Shown: positions 12,668 to 23,231 of the stretch, piece after piece
Layout of the letters: the number at the start of each line of letters is the position of its first letter
Numbering within the stretch: position 1 is the stretch's first letter
DNA from: Homalodisca vitripennis
Taxonomy: Eukaryota; Arthropoda; Insecta; Hemiptera; Cicadellidae
Reading direction: 5' to 3'
DNA: 64,000 nt
NCBI RefSeq assembly: GCF_021130785.1
Contig: NC_060214.1
Span: 46,871,001-46,935,000, forward strand
Notes under the pieces: model-generated
What the model saw: only the letters and a program-made list of their open reading frames with translations
What the model was told of the DNA's origin: nothing
The model's database searches: none
Program-made: the position numbers and the translations under genes

Positions 12668-12745
12668 AACTTCGGAAGACGTATCTTCTCAAAATCCTTG
12701 TAATACATCATACTATCCCAAAATATATTTATTTTATGGATATAT
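12668..12745 (+). repeat. Second copy of the 11458-11545 repeat
   Basis: Direct repeat of about 80 bp, 1.2 kb from its partner, with a few substitutions. The family is unknown. Confidence 0.75.
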
Positions 12746-13093
12746 ATATATATATGTATTATATACAAAAGCTTAGATTCATTATTACCGTAATTGAGTC
12801 ATACTATTGTAAATTTACTGGATACGGTATAAGGTTGACTGGAAGAGGGGGCTAAAAATTACCTTACACGGCCTAGTAAAGTATATAAATGAAGTTAATT
12901 TTCATTTAAATTAATTATATGGATTTTTTCCTTATATTTATGAAAATTGGGAGATTATAATTCATAATCAGGTGAAGAGATTTAATGTAAAATATAAATT
13001 ACCATAATAAACACATTACAGTACATCAGAAACTAGCTAAAATTTTCGGTGTTACGATGTCTGAAAACAGTGCCCACATTTCTGTTGGTTGAG

Positions 13094-13195
13094 TAAGGAA
13101 ACAAAATATCTATTCCATCAATCGTTTTGACAAACAATCTTTTGTTGATACAAAATCCAATCTCAGCGTTCGTGTTTACAAGCTTAGATATTCTC
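13094..13195 (-). repeat. Dispersed repeat, copy 1 (partner at 38363-38455)
   Basis: The reverse complement of this stretch matches 38363-38455 with scattered differences. Shared blocks include GAGATTGGATTTTGT and ACAAAAGATTGTTTGT. A plus-strand ORF at 13127-13330 crosses the repeat and is probably fortuitous. The repeat family is not recognised. Confidence 0.6.
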
Positions 13196-13790
13196 TACAT
13201 ATCAACTGTTCTATCTAAAAAAATATCCATAAATTTTGTATATGCTTATTCCCATATGACTTTAGTTAGTTACACAGGAGTTTTAACGCCCGTATTGTGG
13301 TACGTGTATCGATCTTTTGCTGCCATTTGAGAAACTTGAGGGCAGTAATATATTATTTTTTTCTACTCTAATATTATTTAAGCTTACACGTAAAGGATCG
13401 GATGGTCAATACAGAGTTTTAAAATGCAAGTAAAATTAATTTTTTCTATCTATTAATTAGGTTTTTTATTCTCTTGGAAAAGTATTTTCAAAAATTCTCA
13501 CTATACTTTGTCCAAAGAGGACCTTTACGCTTGTTAGTCACGATATTCAAGACGGGTAAAAATGAAGATATAAACTGTATCTGACAATTAGAAAGGATAT
13601 ATCAATACAACTCAGACATGTTTGTTAAAAGAAGAGAGGCTGTTTATTTTCCATCCTCGTCTAGTAAAACTGGGCAGGGGTAATATTTCCCCATGATTAT
13701 TTTAGCTTGCAAGATTACCCAGTCAAATCACCTTCTTCCGCAGCACCATTTAAGGATCCTCCTTTTTACCCTAATACCACGATATCTTAC
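13196..13790. other. Non-coding stretch
   Basis: AT-rich up to about 13620. From 13620 to 13790 composition is more balanced and would be intron directly downstream of the candidate exon at 13791-13914. No other feature is visible. Confidence 0.4.
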
Positions 13791-13914
13791 GTGGGGGAAT
13801 TGCTGCTCCTGAAAATTCAAAGGGTGTTCCAGTATAAGGAGACAAATAGTTGATTGCCCTACTCAGTGTAGATTCATCAAAGGAAAGGTACGAGCCACTC
13901 TGAAGTGAATTCTT
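13791..13914 (-). other. Candidate internal exon of an unrecognised host gene
   Basis: On the minus strand, the acceptor ACATTGTTCTCAG at 13915 leads into 124 bp ending CCCCCAC|GTAAGAT at 13791/13790. One frame is open through the whole stretch: KNSLQSG, then SFDESTLSRAINYLSPYTG, then TPFEFSGAAIPP plus one base. The amino-acid composition looks protein-like rather than AT-driven, and the patch is more GC-rich than the flanks. The exon starts in phase 0, which fits the phase-0 end of the candidate at 20610-20751. I do not recognise the protein. Expression data would decide. Confidence 0.35.
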
Positions 13915-14430
13915 CTGAGAACAATGTCTCTCTTACTAACTTAATAAAATAATTAAAATACTTGACTAAAAATTTTCTTGTCTTATTCTAATTAGAATTT
14001 GAGTGTTTTCAAAATCTTCTCAGCCGGTTAATTCTCAGTTTGGTTACTTAAAATAAATTAAAGGCAATGAGTAACCCGTTTGTAACATACAAGATTGTAT
14101 AGCGTGAAGTAAAAATCTCTTTAGAACATAATGAGAGTAGTTCGTCAAGATGAATAAAAAGTGTGATTAAAGGTAAAGCTTAGAATAATGTGTCATCTTA
14201 ACAAAAAAAGGGGAACTTGTTTACCTTTCACCCTTTGTTAATAAAATATTTGTAAGAATGATGGTAGTCACATCTCGATGGTTTTTATTTACGAAGTACT
14301 TTTTTTCTTTATCCTGTGAACGTACAATAACGCTTTTATAATACAGATATTTCCCCAAATTTTATTCAACAAACTCGAATACAAGAAACTACGCAATTAT
14401 TAATGATTTCTAAAATATTTTTTACTTTTC

Positions 14431-14769
14431 TGTAATGTCGCCGCCAAATGTTTCTATGCAGTGCACCATTAATGTTATTAATTTGTAATGGAGTGAAATA
14501 AGACTCGAAAAGACCTTGCAATTTACACCGGCGGAGCGGACACAGAAATACGTGGTGTTACATGGTTACTGGAAGAACGTGGAGTGAAAGAGACTAGTTT
14601 TGTTGGAGAAGGATGATGCTTCGATGGGATTGGTTAGTAGGATCGCGTGACTTGCTCCGCCAATGTAACGTTTATTAAATAAACACATGAACTGTAATAC
14701 CAACATAATTGATGAAGAAGAATATGAATGTTAATAAGAAAAACAGTAATACATATACTATACATTACA
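14431..14769 (-). repeat. 3' LTR (339 bp)
   Basis: Begins and ends with the TGTAATG / CATTACA pair typical of LTR ends. It aligns with 16737-16956 over its two outer parts, but carries about 120 bp (roughly 14555-14690) that the other LTR lacks. Confidence 0.85.
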
Positions 14770-14820
14770 TTTCCTCCCCCTCAAGTTTATAAAATATTTT
14801 CACATGATACAAAAATTTTT

Positions 14821-15118
14821 TTAGTCCATTTGAAGATTCCCCGATGAATTCACTGCAAAGTAAATTTTACATAAACACACAATACCACTTTCCAATAATC
14901 GATCTAACTCTTTCTCGACTTTTTCTTTTAGTGAAAAAGGGATTGGCCTAGGCCTGAAAATTTTTGGATTTGAACCTTCTTTAAGTATTAGTTTTACAGG
15001 TTCACCTGTATAAGTCCCTAACTCCTTCTTAAACACTTCCGGAAAACTCTGTATCTGTTCATAAACAATTGTATCTTTACTTCCTAAAGGGGTCGTTGGA
15101 ACATCAGTTTTATTAAAC
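14821..15118 (-). pseudogene. Gypsy reverse transcriptase, N-terminal fragment
   Basis: The minus frame reads through the linker leading into the reverse-transcriptase fingers: PRPIPFSLKEKVEKELDRLL then ESGIV, a hallmark of Ty3/Gypsy pol just before the catalytic core. It then runs into unrelated residues and a stop (NSSGNLQMD), so the core with the YxDD box is missing. The frame joins the protease ORF only across a shift near 15119. The deletion seems to connect early RT directly to the sequence before the 3' LTR. Confidence 0.8.
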
Positions 15119-15120
15119 TT

Positions 15121-15675
15121 TTAATCTGGGATACTTATAAGTATTAGCTCCTTCATCCAATCCCTACCTAGCAAAGGGTTTGCTCCATTTACAATAACAT
15201 ACAAATCTAGCAGTTTGGTTTGCCTTTCATACTCTAAATTTACAGAAATCTGCTCAACAGGCTTAATAGATGTGTTAGTATATGAACATAGAGTTAAGTC
15301 AGTAGGTTTTAATACAACATTCTTAAAATTACTCTCATAAAAACTTTGTGAAATAACAGAAACGCAAGCCCCGCTATCTACTTCAAAAGAAACAACTTTG
15401 TTTTCAACTAGTATGTTACACAGAATAGGTTTTACTCTTACTCTCTTAAGGTGAATGGTTTCCTTAATTTGAATATGGAACAAATTTGTTAGGCTTGTAT
15501 CTAATACGTTATCTTCATAGTTAGGATTTTGACCCGATCCTGTTTGATCAACTTCATTAACATAATGTTGCTTACCATGAGAGAATGTCTTCTTAGTTCT
15601 AAAGTTTTTGTTTGCACCTATATTAGTGGACGAAAAATTTGAGAAGCACTTACCCTTTTCCTTTTTTTTTAAACA
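15121..15675 (-). pseudogene. Gypsy aspartic protease region of pol
   Basis: The clear part starts at Met 15483. The protease active-site triplet sits in FEVDSGACVSV (D36 of that frame), and the C-terminal family motif NPLLGRDWMKEL is about 75 residues later. The same frame stays open upstream to about 15675, where an A-run (nine or so A) causes a one-base shift relative to the zinc-knuckle frame. A stop at 15121-15123 separates it from the RT fragment. The protein would mature the Gag-Pol precursor in an active element. Here the broken frame makes that unlikely. Confidence 0.82.
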
Positions 15676-15838
15676 CCTGCATCAAATAACTCTGCTTTAC
15701 AAAATTTACAATTATAAGATCTAAATCTGCACGAATTTGTTGTATGCCCCACTTTGCCACAACAATAACACATCACTCCCCCTTTTTGATGAGAGCTGCA
15801 TGTAGACCGTTGTTTAGGCCTAAATTGTTGTGCAGCGG
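15676..15838 (-). pseudogene. Gypsy Gag C-terminus with zinc knuckle
   Basis: In the frame shifted by one from the gag ORF, the minus strand encodes CYCCGKVGHTTNSC, a perfect CX2CX4HX4C nucleic-acid-binding knuckle, followed by CKFC. The shift relative to the N-terminal gag ORF lies at about 15840, and another at the A-run near 15670, so the Gag-Pol frame is broken at both sides of this segment. Confidence 0.8.
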
Positions 15839-16522
15839 TTAACGTGAAGAGTGCGTTGTTTGGGCTGTCTGCTTCCTGCTGTGTACATGGTGGATCCGTG
15901 TCGTCGTCGCAGCTGCGATTCCCGTGCTTCCGTGATGACTCAGTGTAGCGCTGTCTCTGACGGCTGCTTCCAGTGATGTTGCTATGCTGACTGCTTTCTC
16001 GTACGTTAAATACGATTCAGCTAGTAACCGTTTTTTGATAGACTCACTTCTGATACCACTAACTATCCTGTCTCTGAGATAGTCGCCTAATTTGTCCTTG
16101 AACTCACAGTGAATTGATAACTGCTTAAGTTGCACAATATATTCAGACACATTTTCATGTTCATTTTGATTTCGTAAACTGAATTTATAACGTTCAGCGA
16201 TGAACGACGGTTTAGAATACAAATGTTTTTCTATAATTTTTATTAATTCTTCATAAGTCTTTGTATTCGGTTTGGCTGGCGACCACATGTTCTGTAACAA
16301 ATTATATGTTCTAACACCAACAACTGCTAACAAAGTACTCACTCTCTTTTCCGTTTTAATATCATTGGCATCGACGAAAATTTCAAATCTTTCCATATAT
16401 GAAGTCCATGTTTCCTCTGCGCTGTCGAATTGACCGATGACGCTGATGAATCTCGCCATGTTGGATGACTCCAAGCCGTTGGGGAATAGGTTATCCAAAA
16501 ACAAGGGTGAAATAATGTCCAT
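15839..16522 (-). pseudogene. Gypsy Gag (capsid region)
   Basis: A 227-residue minus ORF starting MDIISPLFLDNL. Its body matches the retrotransposon Gag pattern: FDSAEETWTSYMERFEIF, then a region of SYIVQLK-type helices ending in ESYLTYEKAVSIATSLEAA. Gag forms the particle that packages element RNA. The ORF ends in a stop before its zinc knuckle, which lies in another frame just downstream. It starts about 200 bp after the primer-binding site, as expected for the first gene of the element. Confidence 0.85.
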
Positions 16523-16720
16523 GAAAAATTTGTAGCGTTGACTACCGATAAACTATGCACACGATCGTAACTGTACGTACACCTTTCTGTACTTTTCACG
16601 TGAGTATGAAATAGAATAATATTGACGCTTGCCTACCGAACTCACCTTACTGCACTATAGAATTGAGGTTATGTATCACTGCGCCACGCCTCTCACTTGA
16701 TTAAAATGTTGCATTCCCTT

Positions 16721-16733
16721 ATCCTCGTCGCCA
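16721..16733 (-). other. Primer-binding site matching tRNA-Ser 3' end
   Basis: The minus strand reads TGGCGACGAGGAT three bases after the 5' LTR, complementary to the 3' terminus of a tRNA-Ser(GCT)-type molecule, including the CCA. The match to a specific tRNA is from memory of tRNA-Ser ends. Confidence 0.7.
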
Positions 16734-16736
16734 AAA

Positions 16737-16956
16737 TGTAATGTCGCCGCCATTACTCTAATGTTTCTATGCACTGAACCATTAATGTTATTAATTTGTA
16801 AAGGAGTGAAATAAGACTCGAATAGACCTTGCAATTTACACCGGCGGAGCGGACACAGAAATACGTAGTGTGTTTTTTTTTTAATACCAACATAATTGAT
16901 GAACAAAAATATAAATGTTAATAAGAAAAATAGTAATACATATACAATACATTATA
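16737..16956 (-). repeat. 5' LTR (220 bp, shortened)
   Basis: Same outer sequences as 14431-14769, including the ACACCGGCGGAGCGGACACA block, but missing about 120 bp, where a T-run now lies (about 16872-16883). It also has an extra 8 bp near its downstream end. The LTRs therefore differ mainly by indels. Confidence 0.82.
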
Positions 16957-17540
16957 TTTACAAATACACCGAAATATTGCGTAAGATATTCTGCAGAATA
17001 GCAAAGATGGAATTATAAAAAGTAATTACCTTTAAGCAAGTAGCATACTTCTTAGACGAAATATGTCTATAAATCATGAAGATAATATATGAATTTTGTA
17101 GTGGGGTTTATTACATTTATACAATTTTAGTTGCTCCAATGTAACTAATGCTTTATAAACAATAATGCCGTCATCAATATAAGGGTGTTGTAAAAATAGA
17201 AAATTAAGCGAAATATATTTAATAGCTAGTACTCATTATTGTTTGTACATAAAATTAAGTAAATACCCAATAATATTGATACCTAGTAAAAGTTAGCAAT
17301 TATTTATTGCTTGGAATGAAAATAATTTATTTAGCTCAGTGAAAGCAAGTCCTATTATTCAATGTGCTTTCACAATTAACTTTCCTTATTATTACATCAT
17401 CTCGATATAAGAGGTCTGTCTGTCCGCATGATACCTCAATACATCCATCCTTAAATTTCTAGCGCTCTGTAAAGAAATGAATATTATTTGTTGACAATTG
17501 TAAGCACGAGCTGTCTATAAACTTATATATATATATATAA

Positions 17541-17584
17541 TTTCAATAAACATTGAATCGCAAAAAGTACTTGCTCCGCCGGGA
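17541..17584 (-). repeat. Truncated tRNA-derived SINE tail
   Basis: The reverse complement matches the 3' end of the tRNA-like unit at 54672-54778, with shared blocks GAGCAAGTACTTTTTG and ATGTTTATTGAAATTA. It lacks the tRNA A and B boxes, so it is a 3' fragment only. Confidence 0.7.
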
Positions 17585-17594
17585 GCACATCTTT

Positions 17595-18190
17595 ATATTA
17601 TATGTATATATATATTTCTTGTGTGCGTGTGTATGTTAATGAACTCCTCCTAAACGGGTGGACCGATTTTAATGAAACTTTTTGTGTGTCTTCAGTTGGA
17701 TTCGAGAATGGTTTAGATTCATAATTCGGTCCAATTTTAATAGTTTATTTAATTATTTTTTTAATAATAAATTGTTGTTGATGGTAGAGTGTTTTACATT
17801 GGATCCGCCAGAATGCGCCACGAACGACACGTAATACAAAGTGAACTGATACTTAACAGCTGTGAATATTTTCAGCTGAAGTTCATCAAAGAGGCAGAAA
17901 CATTTGTTCACATTATAATTTAGAAAGTTCACATTATTTGTAAAGTGCTTGATCAGTAGTGTAATGCAGATTGGAAAGATGAAGTTTCACCAATTGTTCT
18001 ACGTAAATATTATAATATTACAACACAGCCATAATGTTTTTCTATTTTAATTCCAGGTTTTCCCGACATTTTGTGCTGCTATCAAATTTGTGTGTTGTTT
18101 TGTAACATTCTGTAATTATTGTGTGAGTGCTAATTGTTATAATACATTAATAGAGATTGAAGATGTTTAGTTATTTATTAAAGTTATTGA
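17595..18190 (+). repeat. Helitron-like non-autonomous repeat, unit 1
   Basis: Contains a GT-rich start, then CTCCTCCTAAACGGGTGGAC and TTTTAATGAAACTTTTTGTG. From memory these are common near the 5' side of insect Helitron-like or related dispersed repeats. 17764-18033 recurs at 18849-19101, and the part around 18040-18110 recurs inverted at 19440-19530. There are no coding domains. The class assignment is tentative. Confidence 0.4.
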
Positions 18191-18635
18191 ACTCATTTTG
18201 CACATTTATTGAAGTGAGTATATTGGTCGCATACCTTAAATAACCTAAGTAGTATACAAATCAAAAGGTTGTGTTTCTATGTGTGAATATTGTTAACAGT
18301 TTAGATAATCAAGTTTTAAACTAATTGGATTTAAAATAATTTGTTGTAATTTACATTTTTTCATCTGCAGTCAGAATTGGTCACATAAGTTCAAATTAAG
18401 TAGCATACAAATCACATGTGTGAATAACTACTTATTATTAATAGTGTAGGAATTGGTTTTAAATTAAATTCTGTTGGCCAGTTCCGACATTATACTGTAA
18501 TTTTAAATTACTCATTTTATAAAAAGTATATTTTTTTAATTTATAACTTAATTTATCGTAATGCTATTGAATGTACAATATTTTTTGTTAATCCTTCAGG
18601 AGTATATATAAATAAATTAGATGGTTTTCCGATAG

Positions 18636-18823
18636 GGCTGAAGTATAATAAGTGGCCTCCATCACAATCGAATTATTGATGTTTCTGAATAGCCTACCCA
18701 AACTACCGAAATGGATTATAGTTATTTAAAGGCTGAAGTATAATAAGCAGCCACCATCACAATCGAATTATTGATATTTCTGAATAGCCTATCCAAACTA
18801 CTGAATTTCATTATAGTTATTTA
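18636..18823 (+). repeat. Tandem duplication, about 95-bp unit, two copies
   Basis: Copies at 18636-18729 and 18731-18823, both starting GGCTGAAGTATAATAAG and ending in TTATAGTTATTTA, with about 10% difference by eye. A third copy lies inverted at about 19654-19730. Confidence 0.85.
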
Positions 18824-18848
18824 TTCGGTCAAATTTAATTAAATTTTT

Positions 18849-19101
18849 AATTATAAATTGTTGATGTTGGAGTGTTTTATATTGGATCCGACGGACTGCG
18901 CTACGACACGTAATACAAAGTGAACTGATACTTAACAGCTGTGAACATTTTCAGCTGAAGTTCCCCAAGAGGCAGAAACATTTGTTTACATTTAGATTAC
19001 GTTATTATAAAGTGCTTGATCAGTAGTCTAATGCAGATTGCAAAGTTAAATTTTCACCAATTGTTCTATGTAAACATTATAATATTACAACACAGCCATA
19101 C
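18849..19101 (+). repeat. Second copy of 17764-18033
   Basis: Direct repeat of about 255-270 bp with shared blocks such as ACACGTAATACAAAGTGAAC and TTATAATATTACAACACAGC. Small indels and substitutions separate the copies. Confidence 0.85.
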
Positions 19102-19399
19102 GTTTAATCAATTACAGTCTTGAAAGCATAGAATAAGCATAAACATATAAAAATTACAACACGTCTTATTTCAATATATTCTGTACTCACTTTGGAGGAT
19201 AGAGATTATCCAGATATAAATTGGAAAAAGTTTTATCTTTTAAGGTAATGCGACCAATAATCTCTATTAATGTACTATTACAATTTTAGCACTCACACAA
19301 TAATTACACGATGTTTTATTTTTTATTTTCTTTTTTTTTGCCTGTTGGCTGGCTTTTATAAACTTATAACGCGGCCATGTAGTACACTTTTTATAACTT

Positions 19400-19840
19400 C
19401 ATTCTATTATATTTTAATGTTATTTGCCGTATTTACTTTTGAAACATGAACCTTACAAAACAACACACATATTTGATAGCAGCAAAAACTGTCAGGAAAA
19501 CCTGGAATTAAAATAGAAAACATTTGAAACTGTGATCGTAGCGCATTCTGCTGGATACAATGTAAAACATTCCAAGATGGTCCACCCATTTAGGAGGAGT
19601 TCAGCTCCATACACACACACACACACACACAAGAAATATAAAAATAATGAAATTCGGTAGTTTAGATAGACTATTCAGAAATATCAATAATTCGATAGTG
19701 ATGGAGGTCACTTATTATACTTCAGCCCTATCGGAAAATCATCTAATTTGTTTGTGTATACTCCTGAAGGATTAACAAAAAATATTGTACATTCAATGGC
19801 ATTACGATAAATTAAGTTGTAAATTGAAAAAAATATACCT
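19400..19840 (-). repeat. Inverted, internally deleted copy of the 17.6-18.7 kb repeat
   Basis: 19654-19840 is the inverse of 18518-18712. 19440-19600 is the inverse of blocks from 17640-18110, joined by deletions. An (AC)n tract at 19611-19631 takes the place of the GTGTGCGTGTGT segment. The ORF at 19407-19589 is a by-product of the repeat. Confidence 0.7.
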
Positions 19841-20430
19841 GTTATAAAATAGTTTGTTGAAACTTTTTTACCTTCAGATTAAGTAAGTTTTCATTTAAAA
19901 CATCCTCTACATTTCACATCACTCATGTTATACTCACACATTATCGGTTGGTCGAAGTGTGATTAAATGTACATGTGATGAAGTTAGATATTGTAATAAC
20001 TTGTATATATGTATATATATATCTGATTTGATGGTTTACCAATAACAAATTTAACTGATTTGAACAAGATTGAAAACAAATGTGCCTTTATCTAGAAATA
20101 AAAACTTATTTGTGTTAACACTTGTTTTTTATTTTCTATGTTTTATATTTTTAATTATATTAAATTTGTGATATACTAATTGCTATGAAATTCTATTCCT
20201 CTTTCAAAGGGGATTCTGGCTACGAAAGAAATATATATATATACTTGCAGATTCTTGTAGCATGTAAACATGTCCTAGGAGATTTCACATCCTATTAGTT
20301 TATACCTGCGAGTTGAATTTGGGAAGAAAAATAATGTCACTTAAATTTTTACAGCGCAATGGATGCAAATTAATGGAATATCATCAACTACAAATGTCAA
20401 GGAATTGCGATAAAGAGGAAGGGTTGATAT
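19841..20430. other. AT-rich non-coding stretch
   Basis: Short TA tracts near 20010-20022 and 20229-20242. No gene or element end visible. Confidence 0.5.
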
Positions 20431-20609
20431 TTCCGATTTTCTAAAGAGGATAACTTGTGTAGAGGCTGGGGCTCCTCCTCAAGTTTCCCCATCAAAACAC
20501 GAGGGAGCATAGTCTCACCCGCGCACTCCTACCTACTTTGATTGAACCACTCCTGACTGAACAGAGCAAGCCACCCCTCCATTCACGGGGATATAAAGGA
20601 AGTACTTAC
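20431..20609. other. GC-richer unique patch
   Basis: Balanced base composition next to the candidate exon 20610-20751, as might be seen at exon borders or in an old element. Reading frames on both strands are short. No motif recognised. Confidence 0.3.
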
Positions 20610-20751
20610 TGTTATCTTTCCTCGTGAGATCTTGACAGAAGATGGCGTCAAACTCCAACGTTCCCTGTCCATTATAAATATCCTGTCTCTCCATAAGCAG
20701 CGCAAAGCTTTAGGACTAAGTTTAATGAGATGATTCCTCATCATTTTACTC
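20610..20751 (-). other. Candidate exon of an unrecognised host gene
   Basis: A strong minus-strand acceptor (TTGTTTGTGTCTTTACTCAG) at 20752 and a consensus donor, ACA|GTAAGT, at 20610/20609 enclose 142 bp. One frame is open throughout (SKMMRNHLIKLSPKALRCLW, then RDRIFIMDRERWSLTPSSVK, ISRGKIT) and ends in phase 0. A second frame starts at an internal ATG (MERQDIYNGQGTLEFDAIF). Both being open lowers confidence in either. The phase-0 end fits the phase-0 start of the candidate at 13791-13914, 6.7 kb downstream across the Gypsy and repeat insertions. No homology recognised. Confidence 0.3.
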
Positions 20752-22860
20752 CTGAGTAAAGACACAAACAACAACTCGAAAGTTTAGAAAACTTCAATTA
20801 TGTTACAATTTTTAAACCACCTATTGTCAATAACGAAATTTATTCTAGTAGATAATTCTAACTTTTAAAAGGTAACGCATGAGTAATATAATACATTTGT
20901 GTAACACGTTACGGGTTGGCTTGTGTGAATAGTAATTAACTTTATTAATCTCATGATATCATCAGAAAGATAAATGACACTTTCTAGACCGACTGGCAAA
21001 TAAGACTACTCACTTTACTCGTCATTGTCATTAATGAGGAGAATGGCAAGGTTGACAACACTTTTGAAATTGTTGCGTACTTTGATACAGTACGTAAAGA
21101 AGATTTGAAAAGTAAAATAAAATAATTTATGTTAGTATATAATATGTTGAGCTCATAACTAAATTACTTAATATTTTAGATACATTGTGATGGATATATT
21201 TGGAAAGTATGCAATAATCCTAAATATGTAAAAAAATAAATTAATGTTAGATATAACCTTTAATGTTTATTTCGGGTATTTATTTAATAACCTACACTAA
21301 CACTTCTGTGCCACACTATATTCTAAAAAGGCCTTGAAGCTTTAATCATTAATAGTAGAGTACCCGTACTACACAAATTTCTAAGTTTTTTCCGGATAAG
21401 TTACAACTAAGGTATGGTAACAGGTTAAATATCTCAATGTTTTTGTTGTGACTTTTTACACAAATTTTGAAAATGCTATAGTTTCCAATGCTGTATTGTA
21501 GGCGGTGATTCCCCAACATACTTGCTATTGTGAGCAGCAAAAAAGGGTTCCCTGAGGCGTGCTCTTGCCTAAGCAGAACGGAGGAAATTATTACTATTTT
21601 ATATTTTTGGAATTTAAATCTAGCTGATTTAAGTCCCAATAAATACAATATTAGATGAAGAAATTACTCTGCAAACAACATGACATGGATATAGTGGTGT
21701 ATATATTATTATAAATAATATTCTTGAATTTTACAGGTCAAATAAACACGTTGAGATCTGCAAATTAAGTCCACAAATATACTGGATAATGGTATTTAAG
21801 GGATGTTTTACGACAAGTAGAGACCATGGAATATTCTAAAGATTTCCATTTAACTGTTTAGTATAATTAGTACAGTAGTTTTTACGTGATGGAGTTTTTA
21901 CACTCACACACCAATGGTCTAGTATCTCTACATGTCCTATCATTATTTTAGGCATAAAGTTACTTCTTGTAGAGGTTAATTCACAAATAGTAGTATGAAT
22001 TCTTTCTAAAATCCTTATGAAGTCCAGACCCTCCAGCTCAATATATAATTTTACATAATTTACTCTAATTCTGAATTAGCAATGCTACAAGGTAGTGGCT
22101 TTGAAATTAAAGTTGCACATAACTAGTTTAAGGTTAGCTAAAAACATTCTTGTGAATGTAAAATCTGACCAGGTTACATTTCTCGTGAAAGCAATCCTAT
22201 TTCATCAGTTTCATAGCAGCGCTGGGGATAAACAAGATTTTATTTGAGTGCTAAGGCGCTTGTTATATAACGGCAATTTGTAACAAACTTCACCGTTCTT
22301 ATCGTCGTAGTCTCGTAGCATAAACAGGAATACATTACGTCACGAGCAGATATCATTGCGGCCAATGGCTGATCGGAAACAAAGCCAATCACTCGTGATG
22401 ATGGAAACATTTAGTTTCTGTCTGAGTTCCATATTATATTTTAAAAAGTAAACATTTATGTTGCTTTAGAGACTTGAAATTATGTTTGAAGATTCATTTC
22501 AATGTGGGTATCATTGACATCAGTGATTATGCATATCACTACACATAGAATATGGCTGAGTGAAAGCAAATTTTTTAAATTTGTGCTTGATTAGCAATGA
22601 AGGCAACAAGAATTCCTAGCAAAAACGAATTACAAACCAACTCTGTACGATCTTTGATATGTATCATAAGGCATTGCAACACGTTTCACTTGAATAACAC
22701 CAAGTAACTCGTCAAAGATTTCCTTTTCTATCTACTTTCATTTTTGTGTGTACGAAAATGATATCTATGTTGTTGCATGTATACTGAATTAGTATCATTG
22801 AAGCTTATTAGAATTATTTGGTAGGCTGAAAATATTAATATTTTGTCTACCTCTGATTTT
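20752..22860. other. Non-coding stretch
   Basis: No supported gene. 22200-22420 is slightly GC-richer and contains TTACGTCA, CCAATGG and a TTATATAAC box, which could be promoter-like or chance. A PQG-like tripeptide near 21550 on the minus strand was considered and not accepted as a retroelement. Confidence 0.4.
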
Positions 22861-23114
22861 AACAAGACTTCTCAGGAATGCCATTAACTATTAAATTTGC
22901 AGATCACCTCATGAAAAAACATGAGGAAAACCTTTTATGCAACCCTTCGTGTAACATACTCCTCGTAATTTCTTAAATTAAGTAGTCAACACACTTATTT
23001 TTTACTAAATCAATTATTTTTTTTACTTATGTTTTAATTAAAGGAAACGTACATCCTGTAAAAGTTAAGGATACTATAACCACAGTTCAACAATTTAGTG
23101 TTACAATCAGTTAT
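22861..23114 (+). repeat. Local duplication, copy 1 (about 254 bp)
   Basis: Matches 23232-23487 in direct orientation, with shared blocks TTAACTATTAAATTTGCA and CTTCGTGTAACATACTCCTC. Divergence is perhaps 15%, judged by eye. Confidence 0.85.
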
Positions 23115-23231
23115 TTTTTTTTTTGACAATTTTATTTACAATCTGTTCAGACATTCTTAGAACAATAAGTAAATTAAATAAAATAATAAATTAACACGAG
23201 TTAGACTCTATCCAGCGATAGAGCTAACACA

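Larger units (their letters stand above)
14431..16956 (-). mobile_element. Ty3/Gypsy LTR retrotransposon (Mag-like), internally deleted
   Basis: Two LTR copies in the same orientation bracket gag, protease and the first part of a reverse transcriptase, all on the minus strand. A primer-binding site matching the 3' end of tRNA-Ser follows the 5' LTR, and a purine tract (GAGGGGGAGGAAA) precedes the 3' LTR, so the element's retroviral-type order is preserved. Most of the reverse transcriptase, and all of RNase H and integrase, are absent, so this copy is non-autonomous. The tRNA-Ser primer site and the gag type point to the Mag lineage. That is an inference from known families. Confidence 0.88.

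Noticed and set aside
13127..13330. 67-codon hydrophobic plus-strand ORF
   Set aside because: Its first part lies in a dispersed repeat shared with 38363-38455, where the frame is not kept. Probably fortuitous.
21349..21648. 99-codon minus ORF and a TPQG-like peptide in another frame near 21550, considered as a reverse-transcriptase remnant
   Set aside because: Only four residues fit the motif, the rest has stops and no neighbouring RT blocks were found.
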